Below, piece after piece: positions 61,762-64,000 of a stretch of 64,000 nucleotides of DNA. The notes below the pieces were generated by a model that saw nothing but the letters and a program-made list of their open reading frames with translations, was not told where the DNA came from and ran no database searches. The stretch comes from Deltaproteobacteria bacterium (GTDB taxonomy: Bacteria > Desulfobacterota > BSN033 > WVXP01), in the NCBI GenBank assembly GCA_019308905.1, contig JAFDHF010000010.1, positions 1-64,000 on the forward strand, given 5' to 3'. Position numbers and translations under genes: made by a program. How positions within the stretch are numbered: the first letter of the stretch is position 1; every line of letters starts with the position of its first letter.

Positions 61762-61791
61762 TTGACTGACCCCTCGCAAGCCGGTTAGATT
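61762..61791 (+). promoter_or_regulatory. Sigma-70 promoter for the MetH-activation-like gene
   Basis: TTGACT (61762-61767), 18-nt spacer, TAGATT (61786-61791). The -35 begins 12 nt after element E. Confidence 0.55.
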
Positions 61792-61818
61792 GAAAAAAAC
61801 CGATATTTGAGAGCGCCC

Positions 61819-62487
61819 ATGGAAAGACTTGAAAATATTCCCGTGGAACTCGACCCGGAGGAAATCAGGACCAGACTTCGCCTCGATTCTCCTCACGAGG
61901 TCCAGGCCCTGATCGAGACTGCCCGGCCCCTTGTCAAGCCCAGAGCGGTCTACACCGTATGTTATGTCGAGGAGAGGCTCGAAGACGGAGTGGTGCTCCA
62001 GGACACCCGGTTTACCAGCCGTATTCTTGCAACCAACCTCAGAGACACAGAACGGGCCTTTCCATACGTTGTAACCATCGGGCCCGAGTTGGAGGAGAAA
62101 GCCGCCTCTTCCAAGGATCTGCTGGAGCAGTACTATCTCGACGTGGTCGGTAATGTGGCCGTTTCAACTGCACGGAAGTATCTGGAAAACCACCTGGTAG
62201 ACAGGTTCGGCCTCGGGCGGATGTCGAGAATGAGTCCCGGCTCCTTGAAGGACTGGCCTATTCAGGAGCAGAAGATCCTCTTCTCCGTACTCGGAGACGT
62301 GGAAAGAGAAATCGGGGTGAAACTCACCGCAAGCTTCCTCATGATTCCCCGCAAATCGGTATCAGGGATCTACTTCCCTAAGGAGATCCCCTTTTTGAGC
62401 TGCCAGCTCTGCCCGAGAAAGGGCTGCCCTTCCAGGCAAGCGGCGTACGACAAGGAAACGGCCGCAAAGTACGGAGTCGGAGAGTAG
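61819..62487 (+). CDS. Vitamin B12-dependent methionine synthase activation-domain-like protein
   Basis: 222 residues from the ATG at 61819; a TTG at 61807 would add four. The AdoMet-binding pattern of the MetH reactivation domain is visible: RMSPGSLKDWPIQEQKILFS, IGVKLTASFLMIPRKSVSGI, then YFP. After it comes a short Cys motif, CQLCPRKGCPSRQAAYD (Cys spacing 2 and 4), not part of MetH. Stand-alone copies occur in anaerobes and may help reductive activation of a corrinoid protein. No metH is in the window. Confidence 0.85.
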   Translation: MERLENIPVELDPEEIRTRLRLDSPHEVQALIETARPLVKPRAVYTVCYVEERLEDGVVLQDTRFTSRILATNLRDTERAFPYVVTIGPELEEKAASSKDLLEQYYLDVVGNVAVSTARKYLENHLVDRFGLGRMSRMSPGSLKDWPIQEQKILFSVLGDVEREIGVKLTASFLMIPRKSVSGIYFPKEIPFLSCQLCPRKGCPSRQAAYDKETAAKYGVGE

Positions 62488-62551
62488 AGAGCGCTCTGGT
62501 AGCAAGGGGCTGAGAAGGCGTGGGCGGCGGGCGGATTTTCGGGCTGGAAAC

Positions 62552-62579
62552 TTGACATTAACGTAAGTGTTGATATACT
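62552..62579 (+). promoter_or_regulatory. Sigma-70 promoter of the sigma-factor gene
   Basis: TTGACA (62552-62557), 16-nt spacer, TATACT (62574-62579), 27 nt before the ATG at 62606. Confidence 0.65.
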
Positions 62580-62605
62580 CGATATCGGAGGGCAGGTGAG
62601 CGAGC

Positions 62606-63883
62606 ATGAGTCCATATCCACTGCCAGGATCAAGGCTCTTCCAATTCTCCGACTACAGGGAAGACCCGGACGACCAAGAGACCGGGCTTTCCCCTTCGCA
62701 TGGGGCCGCAACCACTGACCCTCTTGTCATCGAGATGGTACATTTGCAGCCGGATCCCCATCAAGGCCCTGGTCAGGCAAGGGCCAAGGCCTCCGGATTG
62801 ACGCGGCAGGCGGTCAGGGACGGTCGCACGTATGCCGGGGAGTCGAGTATCACAGGTGTCTATCTCGAGGAGATAAACAGGTTCCCCCTCCTCACAAGGA
62901 AGAGAGAGATCCAAATCGCAAAAAAGATCGAGGAAAGCAGTCGCAAACTCAGAGACCTGCTCCTCCGGTGTCCCTCTGTTGTCAGGGAGTTTCAACACCC
63001 ATGGAACGAGCCCCCGAAACGGGGAACGCCGAGCCACTGGAAGGAAGACCTCGTTCCAAAGGTGATCGGCCACCTCGGCAAAGAGGCCGAATCGGCCGGG
63101 GCTCATTCAAGTGGTCTCAAGGAGCTGATCAAGGAGTTGAAAAGGGCAGAGGCCGAGCTGAAGTCGGCCAAGGCGGAAATGATCCAGGCGAACCTCCGAC
63201 TCGTGGTCAGTATCGCCAAAATCTACATAAACCGGGGTCTCTCATTCCTCGACCTCATTCAAGAGGGAAACATGGGCCTGATGAAGGCGGTCACCAGATA
63301 CGACTACAGGAAGGGGTTCAAGTTCAGTACCTATGCTTCCTGGTGGATCAGGCAGGCCATGACCAGAGCCCTGGCAGACAAGTCCAGGACAATAAGGATT
63401 CCGAATCATCTCCTGGAAACGAGGAGCAAGGCTTCCAAAGCCTCGCAGCAGCTAATCAGGGACCTGGGCAGGGATCCCCTCCCCGAGGAGGTCGCCGAAA
63501 GGGCGAGACTCCCCCTTAACAACCTGTTGAAATCCATGTCTCTGGCCCGGGAGCCTATATCCCTGGAGACTCCTGTCGGCGACGACGGCGGCACGCTGCA
63601 GGACCTTCTGGAGGGTGAACAGAACGCGGATTTCGGCGAAGAACTCCTCGAGAGAATCGACCTCACTGCGAAGGTGAACAATCTCCTGTGCCTTCTCGAC
63701 CCGAGAGAGCAGGAGATCCTGCGCCTCCGCTTCGGAATCGGTCTGGCCTCACCCCGTACCTTGGAGGAGGTCGGGAAGCGATTCGGGATATCGAGGGAAC
63801 GGGTCCGACAGATCGAGGAAAGGGCGCTGAGAAAACTCAAATCTCCTGTCCGATCCGATACAAACAGGGCAGAAAGCCTGTGA
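62606..63883 (+). CDS. RNA polymerase sigma-70 family factor (RpoD/RpoS-like)
   Basis: 425 residues. The first 80 residues are low-complexity and unlike region 1.1 of RpoD. Region 1.2 is at about 81-110 (ITGVYLEEINRFPLLTRKRE), regions 2.1-2.4 at 192-268 (FSTYASWWIRQAMTRALADK, TIRIPNHLLE), region 3 at 269-345, and region 4 at 350-412 with the -35 helix RTLEEVGKRFGISRERVRQI. This is a group 1/group 2 factor; the short N-terminus and length point to group 2, such as RpoS. It should recognise promoters of the TTGACA/TATAAT kind seen here. Confidence 0.88.
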   Translation: MSPYPLPGSRLFQFSDYREDPDDQETGLSPSHGAATTDPLVIEMVHLQPDPHQGPGQARAKASGLTRQAVRDGRTYAGESSITGVYLEEINRFPLLTRKREIQIAKKIEESSRKLRDLLLRCPSVVREFQHPWNEPPKRGTPSHWKEDLVPKVIGHLGKEAESAGAHSSGLKELIKELKRAEAELKSAKAEMIQANLRLVVSIAKIYINRGLSFLDLIQEGNMGLMKAVTRYDYRKGFKFSTYASWWIRQAMTRALADKSRTIRIPNHLLETRSKASKASQQLIRDLGRDPLPEEVAERARLPLNNLLKSMSLAREPISLETPVGDDGGTLQDLLEGEQNADFGEELLERIDLTAKVNNLLCLLDPREQEILRLRFGIGLASPRTLEEVGKRFGISRERVRQIEERALRKLKSPVRSDTNRAESL

Positions 63884-63907
63884 GAGGACAGATCTCTTGC
63901 TCCTTCG

Positions 63908-63925
63908 CTCCCGACTCCTCGGGAG
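63908..63925 (+). terminator. Hairpin after the sigma-factor gene
   Basis: Perfect 7-bp stem CTCCCGA / TCGGGAG with a 4-nt loop, 24 nt after the stop, followed by a T-containing stretch (ATTCCATTT). Confidence 0.5.
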
Positions 63926-63932
63926 ATTCCAT

Positions 63933-63961
63933 TTGACAGAGTCCATTGGGAATAGTAGTTT
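63933..63961 (+). promoter_or_regulatory. Promoter for a gene beyond the right edge
   Basis: TTGACA (63933-63938), 17-nt spacer, TAGTTT (63956-63961). No coding start is visible in the last 40 bases. Confidence 0.45.
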
Positions 63962-64000
63962 TCTGGGATAGAGGTTCGGTTCTCTCGTGGGACCGTGTAT

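Overview
The window reads as chromosome of a Gram-negative bacterium, probably a deltaproteobacterial (Desulfobacterota-type) heterotroph. The signs are a GC-rich composition (by eye, not counted), the rplU-rpmA-obgE-proB-proA-nadD-rsfS order, a radical SAM/DUF2344 protein overlapping an RNase G gene, an AsmA-like envelope protein, LapA/LapB-type modules, type IV pilus PilY1, a TRAP transporter and a sigma-54-like promoter. No rRNA, tRNA, CRISPR array, transposase or prophage was found. The genus cannot be named from this sequence.

Layout. 0-5 kb: the 3' end of pilY1 with a small secreted protein, a YitT membrane protein, a two-domain glycosyltransferase paired with a DUF4922 nucleotidyltransferase, and an HD-domain hydrolase. 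5-14 kb: two divergent uptake operons, a TRAP transporter with a Gfo/Idh oxidoreductase (minus strand) and a MalEFG-like ABC importer with an SDR (plus strand). 14-29 kb: housekeeping genes, comprising a SpoIID-like protein, radical SAM/DUF2344, RNase G, L21, L27, Obg, proline synthesis, NadD, RsfS, a DksA-like zinc-finger protein, a LapA-LapB-like fusion and ComF. 29-35 kb: an AsmA-like protein, a diguanylate cyclase overlapping a NUDIX hydrolase, and a second, RNase E-type, nuclease. 35-54 kb: a catabolic island with an IlvD-like dehydratase, a Tat-exported sugar-binding protein with two permeases, enoyl-CoA hydratase, IclR, CoA-transferase, MaoC hydratase, zinc alcohol dehydrogenase, acyl-CoA dehydrogenase, SDR, class III aminotransferase, fumarate-reductase-like flavoprotein, cupin, aldo-keto reductase and isocitrate dehydrogenase. 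54-64 kb: an AcuC-like deacetylase, two PilZ proteins, a transmembrane Ser/Thr kinase, a small excisionase-like HTH protein, DUF1232-DnaJ, TatA, a Leu/Ile/Val-type binding protein, a MetH-activation-like protein and a sigma-70 factor.

How the genes work together. Three uptake operons place their binding-protein gene first, and each has a near-perfect intercistronic stem-loop directly after it, which suggests the binding protein is made in excess of the permeases. Both ABC operons lack an ATPase, so they must borrow one. The CoA-linked enzymes between 40.6 and 47.5 kb form one co-directional, partly overlapping block under an IclR regulator; the substrate is unknown. Cyclic-di-GMP is represented by one GGDEF enzyme and two PilZ proteins.

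The most unusual signal is a family of dispersed intergenic elements near 9.5, 14.8, 20.8, 54.0 and 61.5 kb. Intact copies are about 260-335 bp, bounded by terminal inverted repeats of the type GTGGAGTTTCCTGA, and carry a variable tandem array of TTCGTG/ATTCGTG units. Six of eight examined ends lie 11-13 nt outside a plausible -35 box of a promoter reading away from the element. One copy has a 9-bp near-perfect flanking duplication. This looks like a MITE-like element that inserts, or is retained, immediately upstream of promoters.
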